The position numbers were made by a program, and so were the translations under genes. A DNA stretch of 64,000 nt, taken from assembly GCF_900099905.1 (NCBI RefSeq), contig NZ_FNEE01000006.1, positions 242,468-306,467 of the forward strand. Reading direction: 5' to 3'. Shown in pieces: positions 52,530 through 63,950 of the stretch (within the stretch, counting starts at the first letter, position 1; each line of letters starts with the position of its first letter). The notes beneath the pieces are model-generated. The model did no database searches, was not told the origin of the DNA, and was given only the letters and a program-made list of their open reading frames with translations. Source of the stretch: Mesorhizobium muleiense. Its GTDB lineage: Bacteria > Pseudomonadota > Alphaproteobacteria > Rhizobiales > Rhizobiaceae.

Positions 52530-54199
52530 TCGCAATGGTCGCAACGATCCAGCCTGTAGCCCCCGCCGATGTGGCGCTTTCGGTGCGCGACCTCACGGTG
52601 AATTTGCCGAAAGGCATGGAACGGACTTATGCCGTCGAGAACATCTCCTTTGATCTGAAACGCGGCCAGATTCTGTGCGTCATTGGCGAGTCCGGATCCG
52701 GCAAGTCGGTCACCGCCAACGCCATCATGGGGCTACTGCCGAAGGTGATCCGCGTCTCCTCGGGCGCCATTCACCTCGATGGGATGAACATCGTAGGCAT
52801 GCCGCAGGACAAGCTGCGCAGCCTGCGCGGCCGGGTGGTGTCGATGATCTTCCAGGACCCGCTGTCGGCGCTCAATCCGTTGATGACCGTGGGTGCACAG
52901 ATCGACGAGGTCATGACGGCACATCGCGTCGGCACTTCGAAATCGCGTCGCGGCCGCGCTGTCGGGCTGCTGACCGAGGTGGGACTGCCGGACCCGGAAC
53001 TCATGTATCACCAGTATCCGTTCCGCCTCTCCGGCGGGCAGCGGCAGCGGGTGATGATCGCCATGGCGCTGGCGCTCGAGCCGACGATCCTGATCGCGGA
53101 TGAACCGACGACCGCGCTCGACGTGACCACCCAGGCGCAGATTCTGGAGCTGATCCGCGACATTCAGCGCCGCAAGGGAATGAGCGTCATGTTCATCACC
53201 CATGACTTCGGAGTGGTGGCCGAGATCGCAGACAGCGTCGTGGTGATGGAGAAGGGCCACATCGTCGAGCAGGGTAGTGCTCAACAGGTCCTGAAGTCGC
53301 CTGGCCATCCCTACACAAGGCGTCTTATCGCAGCCGTCCCGCACCTGACCGGTGAGGACCGCGTTCCTCTGGAGACGGCCGACAAAGCGCCGATCCTGAA
53401 GGTCGAAGGCCTGATGAAGACCTACCGTAGCGGCAGTTCCCTGTTCAGCGCACAGCGCGTCGTGCCCGCGGTCAACGAGGTCTCGTTCGATCTGGCGCCC
53501 GGGCGCACGCTGGGCGTTGTCGGCGAAAGCGGTTCCGGCAAATCGTCGCTTGGTCGGCTTTTGATCAAGCTGCTGGACAGCGACGGCGGCGGGATTCTGT
53601 TCGAGGGCCGCGACATAGCCAAGCTTTCCGAAGCCGAATTCCGCCCGCTGCGGCCGCGGGTCCAGATGATCTTCCAGGATCCGTTCGCCTCGCTCAACCC
53701 GCGCTCGACGATCGGCCACATCCTGACCGTTGGCCCAGTCGCGCACGGCACGCCCTATGCCCGGGCGCGTGAAGAGGCGAAAGCGCTCCTGGCCCATGTC
53801 GGCCTCGATGCCGGCGCCTTTGATCGCTTTCCACATGAATTTTCCGGTGGGCAGCGCCAGCGCATCGGCATCGCTCGGGCACTGATGTTCAAGCCGAAGC
53901 TGCTGATCGCCGATGAGGCGGTGTCGGCGCTGGACGTGTCGATCCAGGCCCAGATCCTGCAGCTGCTCGACCAGATCCAGCGGGAGACCGGCGTGTCGAT
54001 GATCTTCATCACCCACGACCTGCGCGTCGCCAGCCAGATCTGCGACGAAATCGCCGTGATGCAGAAGGGGCGGATCGTGGAACGCGGTCCTCCCTCGCAA
54101 ATCTTCCTCGACCCGCAATCAGCCTACACACGTGAGCTGGTGGCGGCGATTCCTGGAGAGCAGCCGGGATCTACCCGTCCGGTTGCAGCAAATGGGTAA
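52526..54199 (+). CDS. Double-domain ABC ATPase for peptide/nickel-type uptake (DppDF fusion)
   Basis: 557 residues (ATG 52535 is an alternative start). Two complete ABC domains: first Walker [17 protein letters not shown], signature [15 protein letters not shown], Walker [13 protein letters not shown]; second [44 protein letters not shown]. Each ends in the oligopeptide motif ([13 protein letters not shown] and [13 protein letters not shown]), typical of Dpp/Opp/GsiA ATPases. Energises the permeases encoded downstream. Confidence 0.93.
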   Translation: MIAMVATIQPVAPADVALSVRDLTVNLPKGMERTYAVENISFDLKRGQILCVIGESGSGKSVTANAIMGLLPKVIRVSSGAIHLDGMNIVGMPQDKLRSLRGRVVSMIFQDPLSALNPLMTVGAQIDEVMTAHRVGTSKSRRGRAVGLLTEVGLPDPELMYHQYPFRLSGGQRQRVMIAMALALEPTILIADEPTTALDVTTQAQILELIRDIQRRKGMSVMFITHDFGVVAEIADSVVVMEKGHIVEQGSAQQVLKSPGHPYTRRLIAAVPHLTGEDRVPLETADKAPILKVEGLMKTYRSGSSLFSAQRVVPAVNEVSFDLAPGRTLGVVGESGSGKSSLGRLLIKLLDSDGGGILFEGRDIAKLSEAEFRPLRPRVQMIFQDPFASLNPRSTIGHILTVGPVAHGTPYARAREEAKALLAHVGLDAGAFDRFPHEFSGGQRQRIGIARALMFKPKLLIADEAVSALDVSIQAQILQLLDQIQRETGVSMIFITHDLRVASQICDEIAVMQKGRIVERGPPSQIFLDPQSAYTRELVAAIPGEQPGSTRPVAANG

Positions 54200-54237
54200 G
54201 AGCCACGGCGGATACCGCCAGAACAAGGGGAATTCCA

Positions 54238-55908
54238 ATGACTGAACACGCAAACACCAAATCAAACTACTCGCGACGCGATGCACTACGATTGATGGCG
54301 ATAGGCGGGGCGGCTGGCCTCATTGCGCCCAATCTGTTGGGCAAACCCGCCTTCGCCCAGAACCCGCCAGCGAACCCAACCGGCCGCGTCGTCGTCGGTC
54401 TCTCGCAGGAGCCCACCAAATTCAATCCGTTGATGCCGCATATCGAGGTCGACGACGCTGTGCATTTCTCGCTTTTCGATGCGCTCTTCCGCATGGATCC
54501 CAAAGGCATTCTTCAGCCCAATCTTGCGGTCGAACTGCCAAGCCAGAAAAACGGCGGCATTTCAGAGGACGGTCTTAAGTGGCACATCCGCCTGCGTGAC
54601 GATGTCCGCTGGCACGACGGCAAGCCCTTCACGGCCGAGGATGTGAAATTCACTCTTGAGCTCATCACCAATCCGAAATTCCAGGCGTGGCGCACGGCCG
54701 GCCATTCGCTGGTGCGCGATATCAAGGTGGTCTCGCCGACCGAGCTGACCTGGCGGATGGAGGAGGCTTTCGCCCCCTATTTGTCGTTTCTCGCCGAAAC
54801 CTTCATGGTTCCCAAGCACATACTCGAAAAGGAGGCCGACCCCAACGCCGCCGCCTTCAATCAGGCGCCTGTCGGCACTGGCGCATTCAAGTGGGCGCAG
54901 CGCGTTGCCGGCGATCATATCGAACTCGTCGCGAACGCGGATTATGCCGGGGAGGGCCCCTATTTGGAGCGGCTCGTCTTCAAATACATCCCCGACATGA
55001 CGGTGCTCTACACCCAGTTCAAGAGCGGCGACATCGATCTTGTCGACCAGGCATATATAACCGCCGACCACTACGCGGAAGCCAGCACACTATCGGATCG
55101 CGTGGTCAAGCTGGAGCCTGGAGCATCGGTCGAGTCGATCTATCTCAATCTTGAGAAGCCGCAATTCAAGGACCCGGCGGTCCGCCAGGCGCTCTACGCG
55201 GCAATCGACAGGAAAGCGATCCTCGAAGCACTTTATTACGGGGTCCACAAACCCACCGAGACGTTCATGCCGCAGAATTCCTACTACTACAATCCGAACC
55301 TGCCGGCACAGGAGTTCAACCTCGAGCGCGCGGGCCAGATCCTCGACGAGGCCGGCTGGGTACCCGGAGCCGATGGAATACGGGCGAAGGACGGGGTGCG
55401 CCTGTCGTTCGCCAACTCCACCACCTCCGGCAACCATTTGCGGGAGCAGACGCAGCAGTTCCTGCAGCAGACATTCGCCGAGATCGGCGTCGAGATGACC
55501 ATCTCGAACCTGCCCGCCGCTGTCATGTGGGGCGATTTCTGGCTCAAATCGCAGTTCGAGTCAGCCATCTCCGGTGTAACCAATGTCATCGCCGGCGACC
55601 CCGATGTTTCCAACCGCCTGCACAGCAAGGCGATCGTCGCCAAGGGCGGAAAGGGCTCGAACACCGGCCAATACTCCAACCCGGAGGTCGATGCGCTGCT
55701 CGACAAGGGCGCCCGCACCTTCGATCGGGAAGCGCGGCGCGCCATCTATCTGCGTGTGCAGGAAATCGTCCGTCAGGATCTGCCGTTCCTGCCTCTGTTT
55801 GCCTCCACCAACGTGTTCGGCCGCAAGCAGGGGCTGGAGGGTTTCGAGGCAAATTCCAACACCCGCGTCGCATCCTGGCATGCCGCCGGATGGCATTGGA
55901 AGGCCTGA
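54238..55908 (+). CDS. Periplasmic peptide-type substrate-binding protein (SBP family 5)
   Basis: 556 residues. Tat signal SRRDALRLMAIGGAAGLIAP. The SBP_bac_5 pattern is seen in GLKWHIRLRDDVRWHDGKPFTAEDVKFTLELI, then GTGAFKWAQ and QALYAAIDRKAILEALYYG. Binds di/oligopeptides, opines or related solutes. A GC-rich hairpin follows at 55918-55942. The order ATPase, SBP, permeases is common in rhizobia. Confidence 0.92.
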   Translation: MTEHANTKSNYSRRDALRLMAIGGAAGLIAPNLLGKPAFAQNPPANPTGRVVVGLSQEPTKFNPLMPHIEVDDAVHFSLFDALFRMDPKGILQPNLAVELPSQKNGGISEDGLKWHIRLRDDVRWHDGKPFTAEDVKFTLELITNPKFQAWRTAGHSLVRDIKVVSPTELTWRMEEAFAPYLSFLAETFMVPKHILEKEADPNAAAFNQAPVGTGAFKWAQRVAGDHIELVANADYAGEGPYLERLVFKYIPDMTVLYTQFKSGDIDLVDQAYITADHYAEASTLSDRVVKLEPGASVESIYLNLEKPQFKDPAVRQALYAAIDRKAILEALYYGVHKPTETFMPQNSYYYNPNLPAQEFNLERAGQILDEAGWVPGADGIRAKDGVRLSFANSTTSGNHLREQTQQFLQQTFAEIGVEMTISNLPAAVMWGDFWLKSQFESAISGVTNVIAGDPDVSNRLHSKAIVAKGGKGSNTGQYSNPEVDALLDKGARTFDREARRAIYLRVQEIVRQDLPFLPLFASTNVFGRKQGLEGFEANSNTRVASWHAAGWHWKA

Positions 55909-55917
55909 CATCCATAC

Positions 55918-55942
55918 GCCGCCGCCGCCTCGCGGCGGCGGC
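55918..55942 (+). terminator. Attenuator hairpin after the binding-protein gene
   Basis: An 11-bp GC-only stem (GCCGCCGCCGC / GCGGCGGCGGC) with a 3-base loop, 9 bp after the stop and 50 bp before the permease gene. No U tract. Same arrangement as after the other two binding-protein genes of the window. Confidence 0.6.
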
Positions 55943-55994
55943 CAGTCATGGCCCCGTCTTAAAGATGGGCGCTGTCTTGAAAGAGGAGAGATGA

Positions 55995-56945
55995 ATGCGC
56001 GGCTTCCTGCTCAACCGGCTCTCACAGAGCCTCATCCTGCTCCTGATCGTCTCGGTCATCGGGTTCCTCGTCCTGAACCTGCTGCCTGGCGGGCCGCTGG
56101 CGCAATTCGGGCTCGATCCCAGCATGACGCAGGACGATCTCGAGCGCCTGAAAGAGCAGTTGGGCCTGAACCGTCCGCTTTTGATCCAATATTTCGACTG
56201 GGCCTGGCGGCTTCTCCAGGGCGATTGGGGCCACTCCTTCCGCGACGGCGCGCCTGTGCTGGCAGTGATTGGCCGGCACGTCCCTGCGACGCTGCTGCTG
56301 ATGGGGACGTCCACCGCCATTGCGATCGCCATCGGCACCTGGATCGGCATTCGTGGCGCCACGCACCGCTATTCGCTGTTCGACTATATGGCGACGGTCG
56401 GAGCCATGGTCGCGCTGTCGATCCCGACCTTCTGGTTCGGGCTCGTCGGCATCTACATCTTCTCCTTGCAGCTGGGCTGGCTGCCTGCAGGCAACATGTA
56501 CACGATCGGCGACGGTTCGGTCCTGAACTACCTGCATCACCTGATCATGCCAAGCATCGTGCTGTCGCTGGTGCATGTCGCGATCTGGAGCCGCTACATG
56601 CGATCGGCGACGCTCGACGCCATCGGCCAGGATTTTGTCAAGACCGCCCGCGCCAAGGGCCTGAGCGAGCGCCGAGTCATCATGAAGCACGTCGTCGGCA
56701 ATGCGCTTTTGCCGATGATCACACTGGCCGGGGTGCAGCTTCCCAGCATCCTGACCGGCGCGCTGGTGACGGAGACAGTGTTTACCTGGCCGGGGATGGG
56801 TCGACTGTTCCTGGACAGCCTAGGCTACAGCGACTACCCGGTCGTGATGGGACTGCTGATGTTCTCGGCCATTCTCGTCATTCTGGGCAACCTGATCGCA
56901 GATATTGCCGTGGCGATCGTCGACCCGCGTATTCGTCTGGGTTGA
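55995..56945 (+). CDS. Peptide ABC transporter permease (DppB-like)
   Basis: 316 residues with the DppB start MRGFLLNRLSQSLILLLIVSVIGFLVLNLLPGGP and DDLERLKEQLGLNRPLLIQYFDWAWRLLQGDWGHSF. Six TM helices; the coupling loop DFVKTARAKGLSERRVIMKH. Forms the translocation pore with the DppC-like partner. AGAGGAGAG precedes the ATG. Confidence 0.92.
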   Translation: MRGFLLNRLSQSLILLLIVSVIGFLVLNLLPGGPLAQFGLDPSMTQDDLERLKEQLGLNRPLLIQYFDWAWRLLQGDWGHSFRDGAPVLAVIGRHVPATLLLMGTSTAIAIAIGTWIGIRGATHRYSLFDYMATVGAMVALSIPTFWFGLVGIYIFSLQLGWLPAGNMYTIGDGSVLNYLHHLIMPSIVLSLVHVAIWSRYMRSATLDAIGQDFVKTARAKGLSERRVIMKHVVGNALLPMITLAGVQLPSILTGALVTETVFTWPGMGRLFLDSLGYSDYPVVMGLLMFSAILVILGNLIADIAVAIVDPRIRLG

Positions 56946-56980
56946 GCGCGCAACCTCACACCCAACAGGAGGCACCCGAA

Positions 56981-57859
56981 ATGACCGCTCTCGCCGCAAA
57001 TGCAGGACCAAGCCGCTGGTGGCGCAGCCGCACCGTGCGCCGTTTCACCAGCCATCATCTGGCGTTGCTGGGAGTCACGATGATCACCCTTCTGACGCTG
57101 GCATGCGTCTTCGGCCCGCATCTCCTGCCCTATGATTCCCTATACATCGATTTGCGCGCCCGCTTTGCACCGCCGCTGACGGGCGACCACTATCTTGGGA
57201 CCGATCCTTTGGGGCGGGACGTGGCGGCGCGACTGTTCATGGCGGGGAGGACCTCACTGCTGGTGGCTTTCTTTGCCATGCTGCTGTCGACGATGATCGG
57301 AACGCTCGTCGGCGTGATCGCGGGCTACCGCGGCGGCTGGATCGGCGCAGCGCTGATGCGCACGGTCGATGGCTTCCTGTCATTCCCCTCCATATTCCTG
57401 CTGCTTGCCTTGGCCGCGGCACTGAAGCCGAGCCCGGCTATGGTCACCGTCATTGTCGCTGTCACCAGCTGGATGGAGGTCGCTCGAATTGTCGAGGCCG
57501 AAGTGCGGTCATTGCGCGAGCGCGAGTTTGTGCTGGCCGGGCGCATGCTGGGGCTTAGCGGCGCGCATATCATGTTTCGCGAGATCCTGCCCAACGCCAT
57601 GGGCCCGATCATCGTGGCCGCTACTTTGACGGTTGCCCACGCGATCCTCCTGGAAGCCTATATCAGCTTCCTGGGGTATGGCATTCAGCCGCCGCTGCCG
57701 AGCTGGGGCAACATGCTCGAGGGCGCCCAGCAGTATCTGGACAGTGCGCCCTGGCTGGCGATCATTCCCGGCGCCGCCATCACCATCGCCGTGACAAGCT
57801 TCAATTTCATCGGCGACGGGTTGCGCGATGCGCTCGACGTGCGGGACGACCGTGTCTGA
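56981..57859 (+). CDS. Peptide ABC transporter permease (DppC-like)
   Basis: 292 residues from the ATG at 56981 (AGGAGGC upstream). HYLGTDPLGRDVAARLFMAGRTSLLVAFFA is the DppC signature; coupling loop EFVLAGRMLGLSGAHIMFREILPNAMGPI; end FNFIGDGLRDALDVRDDR. Completes the transporter. The FAD oxidase gene starts about 10 bp later. Confidence 0.92.
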   Translation: MTALAANAGPSRWWRSRTVRRFTSHHLALLGVTMITLLTLACVFGPHLLPYDSLYIDLRARFAPPLTGDHYLGTDPLGRDVAARLFMAGRTSLLVAFFAMLLSTMIGTLVGVIAGYRGGWIGAALMRTVDGFLSFPSIFLLLALAAALKPSPAMVTVIVAVTSWMEVARIVEAEVRSLREREFVLAGRMLGLSGAHIMFREILPNAMGPIIVAATLTVAHAILLEAYISFLGYGIQPPLPSWGNMLEGAQQYLDSAPWLAIIPGAAITIAVTSFNFIGDGLRDALDVRDDRV

Positions 57860-57869
57860 CCTCGCCGGC

Positions 57870-59225
57870 ATGGACCGACCCAGCCTCCTGAAACCGCAAC
57901 GAGAAGTCCCTCACGTGCACGAGCCCAAAGTCGCCAACAAGAGCACACCCTACTGGTGGGAGGCGGCGCCCGTCATGCCGCTGCCGCCGCAGCCCCTGGC
58001 GAGGACAGTCGATGTGGCGATCGTCGGCGCCGGTTATGCCGGGCTTTCGGCCGGGCTTGCGCTGGCGCGCGAGGGGCGCTCGGTTGCAGCTTTTGATGCG
58101 ATGAATCCGGGCGAGGGGGCCTCGTCGCGCAATGGCGGAATTACCAGCGGGAGCATCCGGCTGGACTACGCCACGATCACCCGGCGCTTCGGCGAAGAAA
58201 AAGCCATGGCGATCGAGGCCGAGGGCAAGGTCGCGCGCGAATTCCTTTACGATTTCATCAAGTCGGAAAAGCTCGACTGCGACTTTCAACTGGTTGGCCT
58301 GTTCAAGGGCGCCATCGGATATGAACAGTACGAGAAGATGGCCCGCGGCGCCGAGGCGTTGGCAAGGAAACTGGGGATCGAATCCTACGCTGTTCCATAT
58401 GCAAAGCAGCGCGACTATGTCGGCACCGACTTCTATCGCGGCGGCATGGTCAGGATGGACATCGGCGGGCTGCACCCGGCCAAGTTCCACGCGGAGCTCC
58501 TGCGGGTGGCGCTCGCTTCGGGACTGGCGGTGCATTCGAACACGCCCGTGACCTCGATTGAAAGGGATAGCTCGGGGTTCCGCGTCGCCACTTCGGCCGG
58601 AACGGTGCAGGCGCGGCAGGTGCTGGTCTGCACAAATGGCTACACCGACGGCGCCAATCCCTTCCTGCGCCGCCGGCTGGTGCCGGTTCGCAGTCGGATC
58701 ATTGCCACCGAGGAACTCGCGCCTGAGCTGATGGCGCGCCTGATGCCGAAGCGGATGATGATGGGTGAGGGCCGCGAGCTTGGCTTCTATTATCGCCCTT
58801 CGCCGGACGGCAGACGCATTCTGCTCGGCGGGCGCGACAGCTCGCGTGCAGGCGATCCGGCAGCCCCGACGCTGCGTTTGCGCAACGGGCTGGGCGAAAT
58901 TTTCCCAGAACTGGAGAACGTTCGTCTTTCGCATAGCTGGTTCGGCAATGTGGCGATGCACCGTGACATGCTGCCCAGGATCTTCGAGAAGGACGGCGTG
59001 GTCTATGCCACCGGATTCTGCGGTTCGGGCGTGGTCTGGGCGCCATGGGTCGGCACACGTGCGGCTCACAAGCTGATGGGACACGGCGAGCAGGCGCGCA
59101 CCGCGTTCGACTTTCGGCCGCCCGCGGCCGTCCCGTTCTATCGCGGCAATCCGTGGTTCATCCCGGCCGTTATCAAGGGCTACGCCCTGCAGGACCGTAT
59201 CGCCTGGTGGCGCGCCAGCCGCTGA
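57870..59225 (+). CDS. FAD-dependent oxidoreductase, PuuB/gamma-glutamylputrescine oxidase-like
   Basis: 451 residues from the ATG at 57870; a GTG at 57852 overlapping the permease stop is possible. DVAIVGAGYAGLSAGLALAREGRSVAAFDAMNPGEGASSRNGGITSG is the FAD loop of the DAO/PuuB group; LCTNGY-type strand at VCTNGYTDGANPF; end ATGFCGSGVVWAPWVGT. Likely oxidises an amine or amino acid delivered by the adjacent transporter. Substrate unknown. Confidence 0.87.
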   Translation: MDRPSLLKPQREVPHVHEPKVANKSTPYWWEAAPVMPLPPQPLARTVDVAIVGAGYAGLSAGLALAREGRSVAAFDAMNPGEGASSRNGGITSGSIRLDYATITRRFGEEKAMAIEAEGKVAREFLYDFIKSEKLDCDFQLVGLFKGAIGYEQYEKMARGAEALARKLGIESYAVPYAKQRDYVGTDFYRGGMVRMDIGGLHPAKFHAELLRVALASGLAVHSNTPVTSIERDSSGFRVATSAGTVQARQVLVCTNGYTDGANPFLRRRLVPVRSRIIATEELAPELMARLMPKRMMMGEGRELGFYYRPSPDGRRILLGGRDSSRAGDPAAPTLRLRNGLGEIFPELENVRLSHSWFGNVAMHRDMLPRIFEKDGVVYATGFCGSGVVWAPWVGTRAAHKLMGHGEQARTAFDFRPPAAVPFYRGNPWFIPAVIKGYALQDRIAWWRASR

Positions 59226-59290
59226 AGGCCGAACGGTTGGCGGTCACTCGACCCTTGCCGAACGATAGCGGCAACAAGGAACAGCATCAC

Positions 59291-60712
59291 ATGCACTACA
59301 TCTCCACGCGCGGCCATCCCGAACGCAGGAAGTTTTGCGAGATTCTGCTTGAAGGCCTTGCCCCGGATGGCGGCCTCTATGTGCCTGAGGTCTACCCTCG
59401 GCTGGATGATGCCACGCTGGATCGGTGGCGGGGCTTGTCCTACCCGGTGCTCGCCTTTGAAATCCTGTCGCTCTACATCGACGATATTCCGCCCGCTGAC
59501 CTGAAGGCCATCTGTGCAAAGACCTACAGGCCCGAGGTTTTTGGGACCGCCAGGATCGCGCCCGTGCGAACGCTTGAAAGCGGTCTCCATGTGGCGGAAC
59601 TGTCGAACGGTCCCACCCTGGCGTTCAAGGACATGGCGATGCAGTTGCTCGGCAATTTGCTCGAGTATGAACTGGCGCGGCGGGGTGTGGAGCTGAATAT
59701 CCTCGGGGCAACCAGTGGCGACACGGGCAGCGCGGCGGAATATGCCATGCGCGGCAAGAAGGGCATCCGCGTCTTCATGATGTCGCCCCACGGACGCATG
59801 AGCGCCTTCCAGCAAGCCCAGATGTTCAGCCTGCAGGACGACAACATTCATAACATTGCCATCGAAGGGGTGTTCGACGATTGCCAGGACATCGTGAAAG
59901 CCGTGTCCGGCGATGCTGACTTCAAGAGGCGCCACCGGATCGGCGCCGTCAATTCGATCAACTGGGCCCGGCTGGTCGCTCAGGTGGTGTATTACTTCTC
60001 TGCCTATTTTCAGGTGACGGAAGAGAATTCGTCAGAGGTCGACTTCGCCGTTCCCTCGGGCAATTTCGGCAACGTCTGCGCCGGTCATGTTGCGCGTATG
60101 ATGGGACTTCCCATCTCCCGTCTCGTCATTGCGACCAATGAGAACGACGTGCTCGATGAGTTCTTCCGCACCGGTGTGTATCGCGTCCGGGGCCGGGCGG
60201 ATACGTATGAAACCTCGAGCCCATCCATGGACATTTCCAAGGCCTCCAATCTCGAGCGTTTCGTGTTCGACCTGCTCGGTCGCGACGCCAGCCGGACGAG
60301 ATCGCTGTTCGACGATCAACTGCGCGAAAGCGGGTCGTTCGATCTCAGCGGGGATCCGGCCTTCGGGAAGGCGGCGGACCATTTTGGTTTCCGCAGCGGG
60401 AAGAGCACCCACGCCGACCGGTTGCAGACGATCCGTGACACGTGGCACCGCTTCAACGCGGTGATCGATCCACACACTGCAGACGGCGTGAAGGTCGCGC
60501 GCGAGCATTCGGTTTCGGATGTGCCGATGATCGTGCTCGAGACGGCCCTGCCGGTCAAGTTTGCGGGGACCATCAGGGAGGCTTTGGGCCGCGAGCCGGA
60601 TCGTCCACAAAGGTTCGATGGCATAGAGGATTTGCCGAGACGGTTCAAACTGCTTTCCGCCGATGCACAGACCGTGAAGACCTACATCGCTGAAACGCTG
60701 CAGGCTTGCTGA
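59291..60712 (+). CDS. thrC: Threonine synthase
   Basis: 473 residues from MHYISTRGHPERRKFCEILLEGLAPDGGLYVPEVYP, the standard ThrC opening. PLP lysine in PTLAFKDMAMQLLGNLLEY; phosphate loop ATSGDTGSAAEYAMRGKKGI; SINWARLVAQVVYYF and SGNFGNVCAGHVARMMGLPI are family hallmarks. Converts O-phospho-L-homoserine to threonine. Placed before homoserine kinase and the threonine-degrading pair, not in the usual thr locus. Confidence 0.93.
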   Translation: MHYISTRGHPERRKFCEILLEGLAPDGGLYVPEVYPRLDDATLDRWRGLSYPVLAFEILSLYIDDIPPADLKAICAKTYRPEVFGTARIAPVRTLESGLHVAELSNGPTLAFKDMAMQLLGNLLEYELARRGVELNILGATSGDTGSAAEYAMRGKKGIRVFMMSPHGRMSAFQQAQMFSLQDDNIHNIAIEGVFDDCQDIVKAVSGDADFKRRHRIGAVNSINWARLVAQVVYYFSAYFQVTEENSSEVDFAVPSGNFGNVCAGHVARMMGLPISRLVIATNENDVLDEFFRTGVYRVRGRADTYETSSPSMDISKASNLERFVFDLLGRDASRTRSLFDDQLRESGSFDLSGDPAFGKAADHFGFRSGKSTHADRLQTIRDTWHRFNAVIDPHTADGVKVAREHSVSDVPMIVLETALPVKFAGTIREALGREPDRPQRFDGIEDLPRRFKLLSADAQTVKTYIAETLQAC

Positions 60713-60745
60713 AAGGCTGCTTCCACGACCGGGACCTCTTTCGCC

Positions 60746-61690
60746 ATGGCCGTATATACCGAGTTGTCACCTAACGAAGTCGCAACTTTCTTTCAGGCTC
60801 TGGGCCTGGGACAGCCGAACTCCGTTCGCGGCAGCGCGAGCGGAATTGAGAACACGAACTACTTTGTCGACACCGAGGCAGGCGAATATGTGCTGACCCT
60901 GTTCGAGCGGCTCACATTCGAGCAATTGCCCTTCTACCTTCACCTGATGAAGCACCTTGCGGCGCGGCGAATGCCGGTCCCGGATCCGGTTGCCAACGTC
61001 AGAGGCGAAATCCTTCACACACTAAAAGGCCGGCCTGCCGTGATCGTCAACAGGCTTCCTGGCGAGAGCGTGACGGCGTCGACAGAGTCGCATTGTCGCG
61101 CTGTCGGGGAGATCCTGGCGCGAATGCACGTGACCGGGAGCGATTACCCACGGCGGCAGGCCAATCCGCGCGGCCTCGAATGGTGGAACGAGGTGGTGCC
61201 GGTGGTCGGCCGCTGCGTATCTGAGGGACAGCGCTCGCTGCTCACGAGCGAACTGGCCTTTCAGAACCAGATCGCCGTGTCCTCCACCTACGAGGAACTC
61301 CCAAGCGGGCCGGTGCACGCTGATCTCTTTCGCGACAACGTGTTGTTTGAAGGTGGTCACCTGACCGGCGTCTTCGATTTCTACTTCGCCGGATGCGACA
61401 CCTTTCTTTTCGATATAGCCGTGTGCCTCAATGACTGGTGCGTCGATAGTGGCACCGGCCGCCAAGACACTAAGCAAGTTGCCGCCTTTCTCGGCGCGTA
61501 TGAGTCAGTTCGGGCGCTCACTGGACCCGAACGCCTATTGCTTCCTGCGATGCAGCGCGCTGGAGCATTTCGTTTTTGGTTATCGCGTCTCTGGGATCTG
61601 TACCAGCCCAGGGAAGCTGCGCTCCTCAAAGCACACGATCCAAGCCACTTCGAGCGCATGTTGCGCGTGCTCCGGGGAGAAATCGCATGA
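60746..61690 (+). CDS. thrB: Homoserine kinase (ThrB, APH-fold type)
   Basis: 314 residues. [16 protein letters not shown], then [28 protein letters not shown] (Gly-rich ATP loop), catalytic segment [44 protein letters not shown]. This is the rhizobial/pseudomonad homoserine kinase type related to aminoglycoside kinases, not the GHMP type. Makes O-phosphohomoserine for the upstream ThrC. Its stop overlaps the kbl start (ATGA). Confidence 0.88.
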   Translation: MAVYTELSPNEVATFFQALGLGQPNSVRGSASGIENTNYFVDTEAGEYVLTLFERLTFEQLPFYLHLMKHLAARRMPVPDPVANVRGEILHTLKGRPAVIVNRLPGESVTASTESHCRAVGEILARMHVTGSDYPRRQANPRGLEWWNEVVPVVGRCVSEGQRSLLTSELAFQNQIAVSSTYEELPSGPVHADLFRDNVLFEGGHLTGVFDFYFAGCDTFLFDIAVCLNDWCVDSGTGRQDTKQVAAFLGAYESVRALTGPERLLLPAMQRAGAFRFWLSRLWDLYQPREAALLKAHDPSHFERMLRVLRGEIA

Positions 61691-62915
61691 GCAAGACCGC
61701 GAAGATCACCAATGGAAATGGAAGCACGATGGCACCGACTCTCAAAGACCACGTTGGCGAGCTGCTTTCGCAGATCGAGACGGAGGGCCTGTACAAGCGC
61801 GAGCGAGTCATCACCTCGCCCCAGTCGTCCGAGATCGAGGTCGGCGGCCGCAAGCTGCTCAATTTCTGCGCCAACAATTATCTTGGCCTCGCAGATAGCG
61901 CCGACTTGCGCGATGCGGCCAAGCAGGCACTCGACCGATACGGCTACGGCATGGCGTCGGTGCGTTTCATCTGCGGCACACAGGAGGAGCACAAGCAGCT
62001 CGAGGCAAAGATATCGAGCTTCCTCGGCATGGAGGACACAATCCTCTACGGTTCCTGCTTCGATGCCAATGGCGGCCTGTTCGAGACGCTGCTTTCCGAG
62101 GAGGACGCGGTCATTTCCGACGCGCTGAACCACGCCTCGATCATCGACGGCGTCAGGCTCTCCAAAGCAAAACGCTTTCGCTATGCCAACAACGACATGG
62201 CGGCGCTCGAGGAGGAATTGAAGAAGGCCGAAGGCAGCCGCTTCAAGCTGATCGCCACCGACGGCGTTTTTTCCATGGACGGCATCATCGCCAATCTCCA
62301 GGGCGTCTGCGACCTCGCGGAAAAACACAATGCCATGGTGATGGTCGATGACAGCCACGCCGTCGGTTTCGTCGGCGAGCACGGCCGCGGCACGCCGGAA
62401 TATTGCGGCGTCGAGGGCCGGGTCCATATTCTCACCGGCACGCTCGGCAAGGCACTGGGGGGTGCCTCGGGTGGCTACACGGCGGCGAGCAGGCCGGTGG
62501 TCGACTGGCTTCGCCAGCGCTCGCGGCCCTATCTATTTTCCAACACGCTGATGCCTGCGATCGCCGGGGCCTCGCTGAAGGTGCTGGATATGATCGAGCA
62601 GGGCGGCGGCTTGCGCCGCCGGCTCTACGACAACGCCTCGCGCTTCCGCGCCAACATGGAAAAAGCGGGCTTCACGCTGGCGGGAGCCGACCACCCGATC
62701 ATTCCAGTGATGATCGGCGATGCCGCGCTGGCTTCGCAAATGGCCGACATGCTGCTTGAGCGCGGCATCTACGTGATCGGCTTTTCCTTCCCCGTCGTGC
62801 CCAAGGGCCAGGCCCGCATCAGGACGCAGATGTCGGCCGCCCATTCGACCGCCGATATCGACCGGGCGGTGGCTGCGTTCGCTGAGGTGGGCCGCGATCT
62901 TGGAGTGATTGGCTG

Positions 62916-62916
<1 letters not shown>
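61687..62916 (+). CDS. kbl: Glycine C-acetyltransferase (2-amino-3-ketobutyrate CoA ligase)
   Basis: 409 residues from the coupled ATG at 61687; the ATG at 61729 gives 395, the family length, with GGAAG upstream. [49 protein letters not shown] and PLP lysine in [16 protein letters not shown]. Splits 2-amino-3-oxobutyrate with CoA to glycine and acetyl-CoA, the second step of threonine degradation. The stop overlaps the tdh start. Confidence 0.94.

Positions 62917-63950
<1,034 letters not shown>

Noticed and set aside
52733..54118. 461-codon minus-strand frame opposite the double ATPase
   Set aside because: Shadow of two well-formed ABC domains; no signatures of its own.
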